DNA from: Planoprotostelium fungivorum
Lineage: Eukaryota > Evosea > Variosea > Cavosteliida > Cavosteliaceae
Reading direction: 5' to 3'
Length of the DNA stretch: 33,855 nt
NCBI GenBank assembly: GCA_003024175.1
Contig: MDYQ01000360.1
Span: 1-33,855, forward strand
The position numbers were made by a program, and so were the translations under genes. A model generated the notes under the pieces. It was given only the letters and a program-made list of their open reading frames with translations. It was not told where the DNA came from and did no database searches. Positions 15,737 through 30,383 of the stretch are shown piece by piece. Position 1 is the first letter of the stretch; each line of letters opens with the position of its first letter.

Positions 15737-18700
15737 TCACATCCACGGTGCCCATCCGAACCATGATCTCCCCAAGATGTTCGAATCGGTCGCCTGATCG
15801 ACCAGACAATCCACTTGCTCCTTCGCACTGGAACATTTCGTTCCCACTCTCGCTCTGATGTTGTGTGTCTTTGAACCCATGACTATCTGCATTCTAAATC
15901 AGTGCGTTTCATTGTCTGGGTGACTCACCTGCTGGAGATGAGGTAGATAGGGTGCGTTTGCATGGACGGATTCCTTCAATTCCAAAGCAGTGATGTGAGC
16001 TGGATTCTCCCCTTGCAATTTCTTCTTTGCGATCTCGATCTTCTTCTTTGGAAACCACGCTTGCGAACTGTCGTCACCACCCTGAACAACATAAGTCCCA
16101 CTATCAATGATAGCTATACCTGATCCTTTGCCACTCTCTTCGCCAGCCTCTCCCAGTCAATCAGAGGTTCTCTGATGAAGACATCCATCGTGTTCAATAA
16201 CTTCTCCTTTCCGTTCTGCAACGCCTCTAATGTGTACGTCATGTTGAATTTGAGGAATCCATCGGCATCGAGGGGACTCAGCAGACCGATGAATTGTCTG
16301 GTGAGACGGAACGGCATGAGCTCCGGGATGGGTAAGAATTGAGTAGCAGTGCCAAAGGCATGGCCGAAATCGATACCGATCAAACTACCACTGTAATGGT
16401 GTCATTCTTCGTGATCGTCGATCGCACCCACTCTGTGAAGCTGAAGAGGAAGTTCTCAAGATGCCTGTCGCCGATACCAATGAGATAAGAGGCGACACTG
16501 AAGACGGATAGTGTCTTGGCAAATTGGGATCTCAATCCGAGATAAGTTTCCATCGATGCGGAAGCGGCAAACAGGCCCCGTTTCAGGAGATCCGATGGTA
16601 GACCTTCGGCGTGCTTGGTGAACTGCTTGTCCGTTTCGGCACGGTTTGCGTGTTGGAACATGGCGTAATAGTAATCACATGGATTCAATCGTTCTATAAC
16701 CATCAGGAAACGTAGATGATTCAACGTTCTCACTCTTTCCAACCACCTTCGATCCAAAGGACTTTACCCAAGCATCTTGTTGTGCAGCTGCGGACGTCTT
16801 CAATATCGACGTATCTGCTTTAGGCTTTCCGGTGTCCTTTGCCAGCTGCTCTTCCATGATCTCCTTGAGAGGCTTCGTGTTCTCAATCCATTCGATGATT
16901 CCCACTTTGCTGGTCATGGGCACCACACTGTATGTCTTCATCGACAGCTTCCTCTTCATGCATGCAGGCTATCTCAGGTCATTCAGGTGATAATCTCACA
17001 ACTCACGTCTCTCTCTAGGATCCGATTGGTGACCGAGAACAACTGCTGGATACGCTGATCTAAACGCAAATCCTCTCCTCCCTTGACCAGGAAGGGATAC
17101 TCCTTCTCGTTGTCTCCCAGCATCTTCACCCTCTTTGGCTTACGAAGTGATCCCATCACCAACACTGAAGCGTCGAATCCTGTAATCTTGACGTGCTCTG
17201 AGGGTACAGGAATTCTCGTTCCACTGTACTGTCCGGGAATCTCGATGCTAGAGCCGTTTCCCTACCATATTCAGTCTTCATCCAGAATAAATCATCTCAC
17301 TCGATCCAATTGTTCGAAATTCTGCAGCCAGGATGAAAAATCGACCAACTTCATCTTGGCCGTCTTCTTAGGGTTGAGATCTCGGTTCATCGGCTCTAGA
17401 AACTCGGACAGGTGAGACTGTAGATCCTCTGCAGTCATCTTGCATAGATTCGCTCCATCCTTGCCGAACGCGCTGGTCACTTTGCGAGACCACGTGGTGG
17501 CAAACTTTTTGTCTGCGATGGATCAACCACACGTGAATTCATCCAACTCACTGTAAGATCCAATCGTCTCATCGGTGGAGTCCAACAAATCGGCGTAAAT
17601 CTCGGCGAAGGTGGATTTGATGGCCTGCTGGCTCCTCTTGGATGCTTTGAGCAGTGATTTCAGGATCTCTCCCCAGTCTTTGAATCGATGTTCGGGGTGC
17701 GTCAATTTTTGTAGAGAGGAGATGAAGTCATCGATAAGTTCGTCTTTCAGGATCTGATCTCTTTCAATCTCACATACAAGAAACCTTCTCACCTTGTTCA
17801 GAGGTTCCAATCTCTTCTGCATCGCTGGAGATTGCAGAGAATCATCTTCAGAGGAGATCTTATACGAGTAATAGATCGACTGAGGATATTTCTCTGCCAA
17901 CGATACGAGGATAGGTAAAACTGTATCCCCTTGACTGTCAGATCCCAGTAGTGCGATGATCTGGGGTGTCCATCGAATGAATTGCCACGTTGGGATCTCC
18001 CTGATCTGTTCATCGTTAATTTCATCGTCGACAACTGACTCACCAATTTAGAGAAGAGACGATTCGATGAGGGGTATGAGCCGGTGATCTCTAATAGTCT
18101 TGGGAAGTAATCGGAGGCAGATGGATATTCGAAGATCATCGCATCGACCACTCCTCTCACGACGTGATCTCCCAACTCCTTGTCCTACATCTCATTACAC
18201 TCCTCTCTTCTGAATCGAGCTCACCTTCGATCCACTCTTGATCATCTCGTCGCTGAACAGGGCGAGCTTCAGCTGTGACTTCGCGTACATCTTATTCTGG
18301 CTGCCGCTGCAGGCTTCCTTAGCCAGATGGGATGCCTTGACGTGGTACTCGAGAGCCTTCTTGTACAACTCGTTCGATATGTTTTCTCCTGTGGGCTTCC
18401 ACTGCCATTGGTTCTTATCGATCGCTTCTCTCACGACGTTCTCCTCTGTCAACGATAACCTCGACACCTCCGCTAATACGTTCGCTGACTCGTGTCAATC
18501 GAGTTCGAACGTGAATCTCACCTTGTAGCGTGGTGAACATGGATTGATACGACTTGTTGTTCAAGATGATTTCCTCTTCCTCCTTATTTTGAACAAACTT
18601 CAAGGCTTTCGTCAATTTGTCGGCTGTTTCGATGAGCGATTTGCTGTCCAATGCCTTCTTGTTGTGTAACTTGACCAGAGATCGAAAGCAATCGAAATCG

Positions 18701-21700
18701 AACTCTTTCTTCTTCGATTTCGATTTCAAGGCATTTCTGAGATAAGCCTCCGACACATACAAGTTGTTCTGTTTCCTCGCGGCATCCGCTATTTCCCTGT
18801 GTTCACTGAGCTAAATCTTCCTCCTCCTCTCTCACCTGTAGACCTTGGAACGCTTGTCGATCAGAATCTCCTTGAGTTCACTCAGCTTGTGCTCATTGAT
18901 TTCATTCTGCTCGTACATGAACATCGATCAAGTGGATGAGACGAAACTCACTTGTCCACGTACGGTGGAGGATTGTCTCTCGTGGATCTTTTCCATGTAG
19001 ATGCCTCGATTCGTTACGATGTTATCCCACACCGTGAGCGGATCGACCTATTTAAGATGAGAGAAGATGGGTGGATGATCTTACCTCGGATGAAGGATAT
19101 CTCTGGAGCCATCCATCCATCAAGGTGTTCAGAGCGGTCGTGTTTTCGAGATGAGCTTCTCTCGACACAAATTCGAGGAATTCCTCCAGTTCGACGACAT
19201 TCTGCAGTTGCTGAAGTTGAATCTGTTTGGCTTGGAAATCGAAAGACTGCAGCTTGGACCACAGACTCATGAATTGGTGCCAGAACTTCGAAACATAGTA
19301 CCTTCCTCTGTCGAAGTCGTTCTGAGTGACCGCCACAAAAGCCATCTCTGCATTCTTGAATCTTCTCTCCTTCATTCTTCTCACCTTTCAGATATTCACT
19401 CTCCAGTATTCCTCTCTTCGTCTTGTCTTCGAACGATGTGCTGATGAATTGCCACAGCTGCTCCCATCTGTTCTTACTCTTGATCGAGCTGATGACGTAG
19501 TAATATAAATAGGGATCCCTCAATCCCTCTCGATACAGCTCTTGTGGTCTCTGATATTCGTGTCATCGTGTCGTTTGATCCATTTGCACAAGCGAAACTC
19601 TACCTGCTCCACCTCGACCATTGTGTTATCATAGAGATCATCCCATCGATTCAACATGGTGAAGCATTCTAATCGATTGTTCTCCCATATATCAATCTGT
19701 ACTATCTCATCATCCATTCAACATTTGTTCGTTACCTCCGCTGTGCTCGGACTGATCTTCTCTTCTCCCTTCCTTGCACCTATTTCAATGAGACACGACA
19801 GACATCACAATCGACTGACCCTCATCCAGCAACTTGGTTCCTCTTTCGTATTCTGCAAGAGCTTCTAAATAATTACCACTGTATTCCGCAGCGATCGCTT
19901 GTCGTCTTTCACGGTCAGTCGATCATTTCATCCATTTCTGACTCACGAGATATCAGTGTGGGCTATCTTATTCTCAAAGATTCCTCTCCTTGTGTCCACA
20001 TCACCCAAAGCTCGATATAATTTCATCAGCTCTGCCCACTCTCCTCTATCTTCTGTCTTCCCTCCTGATTTCTTCCTCTTCATTTCTATACCTCTGTCAA
20101 CATCCTTCATAGAACACACCTCTCACCAAGATTTTGACTGTATGACAGCTGCTTCTCTAGCAACATGATACCAGCGTGAAAGTTGTAGCTCTTGAGGGCA
20201 CAGTTGCTTATCAAAGGAGCTGACACCATGATGCGATTCTGGTGATAGCAGATGTTGAGCATAAAGTTACAGAACCCTCCCGTGAAAGATGATGTCTTGA
20301 AAATACGATCGATGATTCCTATGATGATGTCAGAAAAACAGCATTCGACGTCTCATCTACCTCTGTACTGGAGGTCCATATCTTGTTTAGCGTCCTGCAT
20401 TCACATCACGAGATATTCAGATCTGGCATGAACTCACTTGAGAAAGGATAGCAAAGATATGAGCCATGATCGATTGAGCAGTATTTGAATCCTTCTTCAC
20501 CAGAAACATCAACGGGTCGAGAATATCTCTACTCTTGATCTGAATGTCAGGTAACTCTCCAGCTCGATACTTGCGCAAGATGACGAGGTTTTTCTTCCTC
20601 GCTTGTCGGGCTGCTTGGATCTGTTGCTGCTTGTTCTTCAATCTGATCATCTCCATCTGCTGACTTCGATTCGGTGTCCCCATCTTGAAGAACCTGTAGG
20701 AATGTGTCGGTATTCCTCATTCCGGTTCGTCTATTCTGATGTGACTCACCTCTTCCTCGATTTATCCAGACTGGGCTTGACAAATTGAGAGGGATGAATG
20801 AAGGGAGAAGCTTCAGTCTTGTCGTCTTCTTTTCTGGAGACTGCGGGTCTCTGTTTTGACATCGAAGCTCCGAACAAAGAAGATAAACTCCCTGGAGTGA
20901 AACTCATGCTGGGTGATTCCTCATCGGTGAGCACTACACAGTATAAATCTATGGAATAATAGATCGAGGAGAGTGGCACCTGTAGCCCGAACAAACTCTG
21001 GGGCCAACACATTCCTCGGATCGAAAGGAGACTGAGAGAGACCTACAGTCATAGAGGAGTGTTGATTCGTCTCGATGTTGATCTCCCGATAAGGTGCGTC
21101 GGAGAGAGGCCGATCGAAGAGGAGACGATCGTAATCAGGGCTTCTAGCAGTGAGCTTCATGAGTAAGAGTGTGGAATAGTGGATCCAGTGGGTTTCGGTG
21201 TCAGGTGTGTACATGGCCTGGAACAAGGCGTACAGCCTCTCGCTTGATTTCTCGGGCAAAAGTCTGTCCCAAAAGAGGAGCAGTCGATTCGAGATTGATT
21301 CCTCGTTGGATAGACCCATGATCAGTTGAGATGTCAGGTCCTGCTCTCCGCTTCGGTACAGAGGATCCTTCTCGTAGAGCAGCTCCATCAACTCATACAT
21401 GGAATTCTGTAATTCATCAATCACCCTCCACGACCACAGCATACCTTCACTTGACTCGTTGTACGAGTGACGGGGGACTTGACGATCGCTTCTAGAAGTG
21501 GTTTGATGTCATTGTCACCCAATATTCCAGCCTTCAACATCTGGAGAGATATCAGAGACGAAGAGAAGACGAACGCACTCGAATGAGGATCTTGAAAGAT
21601 ACGTCGTGAGCTGCATCGTTCTTCTGTGACATTAGGCGAATGAGTTCGGGCTTCAGCTTGTCGACCACATCAGTGATGTGCTCCACGTTATCCAAGATCA

Positions 21701-24700
21701 GCTGCAATGCCACCGTCTTGAAATCGCCCTGATCGAGATCAACGTCTGTGATGTGGTACGGTGATGACAGTCTCACATTGACCCTGGGTAGGATCTGAAA
21801 GATGCGGGGGTAATGGTGGATGAGAATGAAAGGAGCCTGCAGATCGATCCTCTCCATGCAGTTGATGTATCGATCGTAGTCTCCCTTGGAGAAGATGGTG
21901 TTCAGTTTGTCACGGAACATCTGCTCGCAGACGTCCTCCGTCTCTTGGCTCCTCTGAGATGCACTCTGAGTTCCCACGCTGCCCGATGAAAGAGATCCGC
22001 TGTTGCCCGCCTCTGCTTCTTGTCACGATTTTGGTAGCTATTTGAACTCACTGTCGTTCTGCTGCAAGGCTAATTGCATGGCAACGACTTCCGCCGTAGT
22101 GGTGTACAACTCCTTTGCACCTCTCCCCTCCTCGGAAAACAAGTTCGACATGATTAAATCCATGTACTTGACCTTCGAGATGAACGTGTCTTGTTCGTCA
22201 TGATAAATGGGGAATCCGTTCAATACGAACACAGCCAGGAGCTGCAGTGCCGTTATCTTTGTGTGGGTATTTGCATCAGCCAACATCTCCACAATCCGCT
22301 GCTGTACGACGGTCAATCCATAGCTCAACGTGGCAAGGTGACATACCTTGGATGGGATGAAATAGTCTTTCCACTGCTCGATCATAGATTTGACAATGGA
22401 AACGTTGTATCGGCTGATATTTCGATCAGGATAAGAACATCGTTCTGCCAGGTGATTCTGTTTCGATTAGTGGACCTTCTCTGCAGATGATTTACCAGAA
22501 GAATATTGGCTTGGAACGAGTCTTTGGGATCCAGTTTGACGTTCCATTCGATGATGAGAGTGCATATGTCTCGCATGCAGTAATTGATCGTCTTTCCAGC
22601 CGTTGAGTGGTGGTATTGTACACTCTCCTTATTGGCCGTTCCACTGACGAACAATTGGTTGAGTGCCTGAATGATAGCACCGATCCAGTAGGACGAGTAA
22701 GCCTTGAAATAGAGCGGTCGATTGACGATCGTCTTGAGGATGAACAGCAGTGTATTTGGAGATGAATCTGTGAAGGTAAGTGTGAAATCATCTCCTTGGT
22801 CACACCTTTGGATGACAATTTGGAATGCATCTCTTGCATAAACTTGGGGACTTCTTTGGAGAAGTCTTGTTGGAAGAGCTTGTACATGTGATCCAGCAGA
22901 TCCAACATGACCGACATACAAGGGTGCTGATTGATCTCATCTAATTCCACCAACTCCTCTTTGGCTGGGCTACCTACGTCTGGCACTGCGGGGTTCTGCA
23001 TCTTCTCAAGGGTGGGTGTGGCTGACATCATCAGATAGAACGAAGAGAAGAGGCACACCTGTTCTACTGATCTTTCCGAGGAACGTCGTTGACGATCCCA
23101 GCTCTTGCGTGAGACTCGAATCTGCTAAGAAGTTGATGAGAGATCTCTTCTGTCTCGATTCTGTCTCCGTGTAGCTTTCTGCATGGGTAGAACCGACAGT
23201 CCTCTTGACCGTAGAAAAGTTGGTCTCCACTTCCAATTTGTAATCGTGCTGTGATCAGTTCAATCGACGATTTCACGATTCAACTGACCGAGGAATCGAT
23301 GATATTGTCCCATAGAACCTCTCCTTTGTCTCTGTTCTCTCTGAAGAAGAAGACCGAATAGAAGTTCTCTTTCGTTTGGGTGCGGCTCACCACCGCCGCT
23401 AACGCGTTGAAAGCACTACATTGGTACTCGAAGCATCTGTGATGTTCAATTGGATAGCCCAGCGTGAATCACCTGTTTCGAAAGAGGGTGTACGTCTGCT
23501 TGTCCTCGTTGGAGGCGTCATCTCTTGGAGGACGTAAAGAATGAACGAGGTGAGGATCACACTTGGCATTGTGGCCCAACCGCATCACTGACGCTGTCAA
23601 CTCATTTCCCTTGGCTGCCTCCCCGGAGAATCTTCTGTTCATGATCTCTCTGATCGTCTGAGGATCTAAGATTCGATAGGCTATGTATGATCTGTCAAGG
23701 TGACATAAAATAGAATCCGTGTAAAGGAAAGGATATCTCGATCATTCGGAAGGCACACATCTTCTTCGTCATCCAGGTCTTCTTTGTCTCCTCGTCATCT
23801 GAAGTGTTGATCTTGATATTGTGAGAAGGGAATGATGTGTGCACTCACCGTATGATTGAGGATGCCTATGATGGTAGATATTCTCTCGGCGAACAGCTGA
23901 CCCACCATGGACTCTCCATTGCTGAGGGAATGGATCCTCTTGATGAGTGGGATGCAGAAGAGGTCGACCAGATGGAGGCGAAGTTGATCTTGGAGGCTCT
24001 CCATGATAAAGTGTGAGAAGCAAGATGCAAAGAGTTGGCAGGCAGAGGAAGAATCACAGGAGGTGATGGCCTTTTCGATGGAAACAGACATCGACCCGAA
24101 GTGACTGTGGTTCATCTCACTCAAGGCAGGAAATAGAGCTTCGAGAAACATGGAGGTGACCTAGATTCGTCAGAGAGAACGATCATCCGTCCCACCTCTA
24201 GGCCTTGACGATCCGAGATGGAGATCTCTAGGGAGGATAAGATCTTGTCGATGGCAGAGATGTAATCTGTGTAGGCTGCTGATCCCACCGGTAACTCTTT
24301 CGAAGAGACAGGAAAATCGTAAACTACCATGTCGAGTAACATCTCCTTTGCTCCCTCTCTCATCTTCTGGTTTACGCAGATCCCCGGCAGTAGTTCGATC
24401 ACTTGCATCTTCAAGGATAAGGGGATGCTCCTGGACATCATCTTGTTCAGCAGGTAATTGATCCACTGTAATCCTTCTGAGCTGTCCTTCACAAAGCCAT
24501 TCTGAATGATCTGCCTGGCCAATTGGACTGCGTTCTCCCTGTGTGTGCTCTGCGGTGACGACAACATCTCCATCAATTGATTCGAATGTCGGAACAACTG
24601 CACTCATTCACTATTTCTTTCTCTTCACATGAGTCACTCACCTCGTGAAGGAATGGATGTGTCAACTTGGATGCAATGTGAGAGACGCTCAATACGATTC

Positions 24701-27700
24701 GAACAGCCAATGAATATTGAGCGATCTTCGAAGCCAGAACTCTTGCCATCACAGCTCTGTGCTCCAGTGTGTACTTGTCCAATGCATCGTGGTACTTGAC
24801 ATAAAACTCTTCTCCTCTGGTCATGCTCTGTATTCTTACTCCTGATGACTTGTTCTCATCTTGTGAATCTATCTCTCGTCATAATTTCTAATTGCTTTCC
24901 ACTCACTGCCCGCTTCGACATTGACGCTACCTAATTCCATGGTGCCCAACGATGGCAATTGATCTCCACCCTTTTATCCTTGAGCGATGACTTTCACAAC
25001 ATAAATGCTCTACCTGAATGATTGTAGCATCAAATAGCTTGTCGACTACATCACTCGTGTCTACGTCGAATCGGTTGCATAACTGAAGTACCAATGATCC
25101 ATAATTCTGTTCCAAGGGATTCGTTACTTGGCTGCTGTCAAAGACCTGATGAAATTAGAGTCGCTCGATGTAAAACGATGCTTCACTTGTGATAGTAGAT
25201 CGTGTGAGATTCTCTTCAAGGTTTGACCCTTCGCTCTGGGTAAGACCTGTGTGATCAAGCCGGTGGCTTCGTCCAACTTGATCATTCCAATGATGACATT
25301 CGACATTTCGACAAAGTGTTTCTCCTTCATCGAGCACCAGGCAGTGATGTCGTATTTTGGTTGAGATAGAACCTTCCTATGGTCAGTCATACTCTCCACC
25401 GCAGTATCACCTCCTCCAAGGACCTCTTCAGTAGCTCGAGTACATCACTGTTGTTACATCGGTGGATGTCTACGATGACTTGAACGGCCGTTGATCGCAT
25501 GCGATCGATTTGGTTGATGTCGCTGATGGTGGAGCCCAGCATATGAGGTGATAGTATACTGGTGAGAACCAGAGTGAGATAGTGCTGACTGATGATTTGA
25601 TTGTCCTTGGTGCTCAGTTTCATTTGCAAAGAAGTGAAGCGGCAGAGAGACAGTAAGATGTTGTAGTTGACTTGATGGTAGCCGATCATTTCTGAGGGTG
25701 TAGAACGAGCGAATACAGCATCGTCAGTGGATTTCGTGGCCCAATGACGGAGGTAGAGATCGGCACAGAGGAGCATCGATCTGTGGGAATCCCTTCCTTC
25801 TTGGATCAGAAGCTCTCCGAATCCAGATTGGAGGGCCCATATGGAAGTGTCCAAAGCGACATACAGTTGTTCCAGCACCGCCTGTATCTGAGATACACTG
25901 CTCTGAGGATTCTCTAGTTGGTATCTCAGACGGCTAAAATCGTACGGCTGTATGGATCGCAGAACCATCGTGGTGCCTTCCTGGTCTGTTGAGAAGGATC
26001 TGACGCACTGCTCCGTCGTGTGAATGCCAGGAAGGCAGACAGACAGTCTCGTGAACGTGGACATGCATACTCTCCTGGACTCCATCTCTTGTCTTCCGAT
26101 GTTCATCAGCAGCCATTCCACCAATCCCCTGAGGTCCTCGTGCTCTCTCCTCTTTCTGTTCACCTTCACTAACACCTTCGCGGACGACGCAATGACCTTG
26201 TTCACTCAGCCAGGGAAGAACGATTGGGCTCACCTCTCCCAGTTGATCGATGACCCTCTCAGCTTTCTCGGCCACTCCAAGACTCCAATCGTCGTGTCGA
26301 CACAGTCTGATGCATACGATCATGTGGTGCAAGATCTCCATTGCAAACTGATCGACTAAAGCGCTCTCGCTCTTCAACATCTCCATGCTGGATTCTATGG
26401 CCAATATCGATCCTAATCTAGAAGACATCAGCTTCAGCGTGATGTTATCCTCACCTCTTGTATGGATTGGGGTGTCTGGATAATCCGAACAATCGTTTGA
26501 ACAGTCTGTACATTCGGTCAATTTACCATCAAGAAGATGAACACCTACCCTTTCACGGCACCGACGTTGGATTCCATTTGCTTACTTTTCGTCAGAATCT
26601 GAATGATGAGTTATGAGACACCTTCTTGGAGCTATGCTTGACGGACCATTTGATGAACTCGGATACACACTTTCCTGCGGTATCTCTTAGAGCAGCGTCT
26701 CTGCTGCTCAAACTTTCCGAGACAGCCTCGAGTAGACATGAGGTATCCTCGCTCTCAGCTAGATTGGGCCTCGTGTGATAGTGAATCAACTGCATGGTCA
26801 GGGGCTCGAAGAGCTGTCTACAGACCGGATCGGGATCGCTGGCGAGACGCAGTAGAGCGGGGAAGAGATGATCGTATAGTTTGCGGTAGGAGTGATCTGC
26901 ATGGTCCTCTGATTTCGTGTTGGTCCCCAGCATGTACAACAGTATCCCGTGGAGTAATTCTGCCGCCGCAGTCTTAGTTTGTGGATCATTGGCATTGGTA
27001 GACAACTCTACGATACGAGCGAGGGTTGAATCGACGTAGAGATCGACCTTCACATCCGGGAATGGGAGGGTAAAACGAACTCTCTTTGTATCGTCCCAAG
27101 CGATGCCTGTCAACATTAATTTCGAGAGGGGAGACACCTCACCTTTGTTCATGTCGTGATCACTGTCAGTGATCATGTAGATGTTGTCTCCTCCCAGCTT
27201 GCCCAGCAGACGCAAGACTTGTTCTTGAATGTGTGCCGTGCTATTGTTATCTTGTTCTGAAGATGTTGAGGTATCAACGTTGATGAGAAGATATGCCTCC
27301 ATCAAGGGTAGGATCGCCGATAGATGCACCTTCATTTGCTCGTAATCATCAGATATCCACCTGCACGGATCAACAGTCACCCTGAAGAATTCATGTCCCT
27401 CTCACCTCTTCATCGTATCGATTCCGATCTTGGCCAAGGGAATGTAATTGAGTCCGAAACGGAAGGCAGCTCTCATCGCTGGTATGAGTTGACTGATGGG
27501 AACCACTTGATGAGGTGAAGAGAGTACCAGCTGGATGCAGCTGGATAACAACTCGTCCTTGAATTGGTCTATCCTACCGATGACCTCTTTGATGTATCTC
27601 GAGAAGAGTACGGAGCACATTCTTATCTTTCCTTCTCTCTCTTCTGTGACCATGATGTCGTCTAGGTGTATTTAGATGAATCACTTATGCCATATGTATG

Positions 27701-30122
27701 TGTGTCATCCACGTGGCTTGCAGACAACTCACCAGGTGTAGTAGAGAAATAGGCATGTTCTCTCGAGGCGTTCAGCAGAGTCGTAAACAATTTGTAGAAG
27801 CCACTGATCCTCGGGCATTGATGTGATTTGAGAATGATCTCCTTTGCCAAGAGATACATCCAATCTGAATGCACCATGTACCCAGTCATGCGAGTAGACA
27901 AGATCAATTTGGTGAATTCTACAAAGTTGAGGAACAGTGCATAATCCGCCGTCTGTGATGTCGTATCTTGTTGGACCGTTTCTCCGTTCATCATCTTGTC
28001 TATCGAAGCCAATTCTACCTGTGTCGCTCGATCTCGATCGTACGACATCATCCGCACCTTCTGAATGAACAGAATCATTCCTCCCATCAACGAGTTGTAT
28101 ACCGTCTTCGATATCTCTTCTTTTGCTTCCTTTGAGAAAGATTGATAATAGGCTGAACTCGCCGAGGAGGCCTCCCTCTCGTTCGTCTGTACCTGATTCT
28201 CTATGAGTCATCCCGACGAATCTTATTCTCCTCACCTTTAGGTCCAGCATCGATTTCCATAAAGAGAGATAAGCCATGTACGGTTGCTCCAATTCTTCTC
28301 CATCGATTCTCGGACGAACGGAGCATGTGATGAGCAATGCTTGATAGATGACTCTGTCCAACAGTGATTGTAACGATGTCCCTATCGTCCGTGAGCGTAA
28401 GAGAGGCTTCATCCATTCACCTTTCGAGCATAAGGCAATGATCAGACGAGATATCGCCAAACAGTATCCGTCTCGGAAATAAAGATCCGGATAGATCCTG
28501 AATACGGTGCCCAGTATGGCCTCGAAGTGGGTGAGGTATGTCTCCTCCAGCGTATCCACCTCACTACATTACATCTCATCTCACGTGATCGTACTCACTT
28601 GCAGTATGATGCTGGCAAATGCAGAAATGAAGCTCGCCAGATGCGCTGATTGTTCTTCCATCGATTCATTTCCCCTACGGGATGATTCACTCTGGTGTCT
28701 CATTCGACTGACTCACCCCGAATAGAATCGCTGACACATGGTTACGAGTTTGCTCAACATCTTTTTCAGTTCATTCTGCCCCATGAATTGACAGATGGGA
28801 TCGGCCATGTAACCCAAGCCTCGAATGGCTGTGGACACCTCGTAGATTCTGCTCGATGACGATTCTAACATCTCGTAGAAGCTTCGAATGAAGAATCGAA
28901 ACGTCGCTTCGTCTGAAGATGAGTTTCGACTTCCCGATGTGATCTCGAAGGATACCTGACACCTTTAGATGCTCTTCGATGCGATCGACTCACCTGGATG
29001 ATGAAAACCTCGTACGCTGCAAACGCTTTACTCCTCAGCTTCTTATTTTGATGCTTGCAGAGGGCAAATAGCCGTTGGAACATCTTCTCGGCATCTTGAG
29101 TGAGGTACTGTCTGAACAAACTCCCGTGCGATGAGATGAAATCGAGAGCGGCTGTGTTCATTCAGAAGAGATGAGGAGACATCACACCTTTTGGGATATC
29201 GTACCGTACAAGTTGTGGTGGAGGGTTCAAAGCCATGGTGACGTAATGATACAGTTGCTGTACATTCTTCGTGTCTACCATCTCTCAGTTCTGATCGATG
29301 TAGATACTCACCCTTTACAAAGTGATCACTGAACTGAAAGATGAAATGTCTGAGGCCAGACAGAGATCCAGAGATGAGTTGCATGTCAGGTTTGTGTGAT
29401 TTGAATTGTCTCTGTAGGTTCTCTAGGAAGATGTGTGTCATCTGTCCTATCTTATCGTTCATGTGCTTTGGAAACTGACGAGCAAATAATCCCAGAGCCT
29501 CCAACATCAATCCCTTCACTGTTTGTGACGATTTTCCAATGACGTACTCGTTGTATATCGTTGAAGACATGTCCACGACCGCACTCTTCTCTCCGTCTTC
29601 CAGTGTCTTCAGGTGGAGTGTGAACAGCTTGACCAATGCTTTCAACGCTGCTATGCGTACGGAATTGGACTGTTCCCTCCGAAACGATTGGTAGCACACC
29701 TTTCTGGATCAATTCAAGTGAGACGGTCATCGTACCTCTCTGATGTCCTGAGCATAATCCCTCGCTCGTATTCCTATGGTTTTGAGCCAATTCTTCAAAA
29801 GTTTGAAGAGGCTCTCCTTGGTTTTGATGATGTGTTTCTCTTGATCTCCGTAGGACAGACTTACAATCTTCAATAAACTGTGATTCCCCACGAATAGCAG
29901 AGAAGATATCATCGAAGCCGAACTGATTAACTCGACATCTCCCTCGAAGTCTTTAGAGGAGTTAATGGCTTCTGAGATTGGTGTACATTCTGACGTCAGC
30001 TGATCAACCATCGCCGGAGCATCAGTAACATCCTTCTTTCCTTGTGTCTCCCCATTCGGTCCGAGCAGGTGGAAGATTCCTGCAAGGAGGATTTCAAGAT
30101 GCCTGTGGTTTTCACCGTTCAT
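15737..30122 (-). CDS. PRKDC: DNA-dependent protein kinase catalytic subunit (DNA-PKcs)
   Basis: A giant minus-strand gene with many introns of about 40-60 nt, from ATG at 30122 to TGA at 15737-15739, coding roughly 4000 aa (human 4128). Segments colinear with human DNA-PKcs occur throughout. The HEAT solenoid includes WDDTKRVRFTLPFPDVKVDL and AAELLHGILLYMLGT (about 26920-27110). SPDYDRLLFDRPLSDAPYRE lies at about 21080-21150. GELPDIQIKSRDILDPL (about 20520-20570) is diagnostic for DNA-PKcs over ATM, ATR or mTOR. FAT repeats follow. The kinase (about 17250-16050) has FLVKGGEDLRLDQRIQQLF with the ATP lysine, catalytic loop GIGDRHLEN and metal-binding DFG in GIDFGHAFGTATQFLPIPEL. The FATC end is SNILGRSWFGWAPWM. 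The last intron is 15887-15928, and a 41-nt intron (16391-16431) splits catalytic loop from DFG. It is the Ku-recruited kinase of non-homologous end joining. It converges on COG1 and is divergent from RPC5. Confidence 0.95.
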
Positions 30123-30383
30123 CGGCAAGGTGTCACAGCTCGGACTGATGTATGTCTGTCTTGTTCGTTTGTTTTATTTCGTCGCAAATTGTTTGGTCTA
30201 CAAGATCATTCGTCCAACAGGGTTACGCATAGAGCCAGGGGATTTGGTCATTGGAACACAAGGAGAAGAAGCTCACGCTTCACACCACCCAGGACATTCC
30301 AATGGTGACTTTTTTCAGAAATGAAATGAATCTACAACCGCAGCGGGCGAAAAATCCCACCCAAAAAGATCAGAAAGGGAGAG
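30123..30383. promoter_or_regulatory. Divergent promoter between DNA-PKcs and RPC5
   Basis: The 261 bp between the two start codons must serve both genes. It is T-rich at 30170-30200 and has AAAAA runs near 30350-30365. An open frame at 30130-30324 lacks protein-like features. No obvious TATA box is seen. Confidence 0.45.

Noticed and set aside
19014-19523. 169-codon minus-strand open frame as a separate gene
   Set aside because: It is a read-through of a DNA-PKcs FAT exon into a neighbouring intron and another frame.
15737-30122. ATM, ATR or mTOR as identity of the PIKK
   Set aside because: The GELPDIQIK segment, FLVKGGEDLR, TATQFLPIPELMPFRLT and colinear HEAT matches are specific to DNA-PKcs.
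30130-30324. Open frame starting MSQLGLMYVCLVRLFYF between DNA-PKcs and RPC5
   Set aside because: It lies in the only space available for two promoters, overlaps the 5' UTR regions and has no family features or splice structure.
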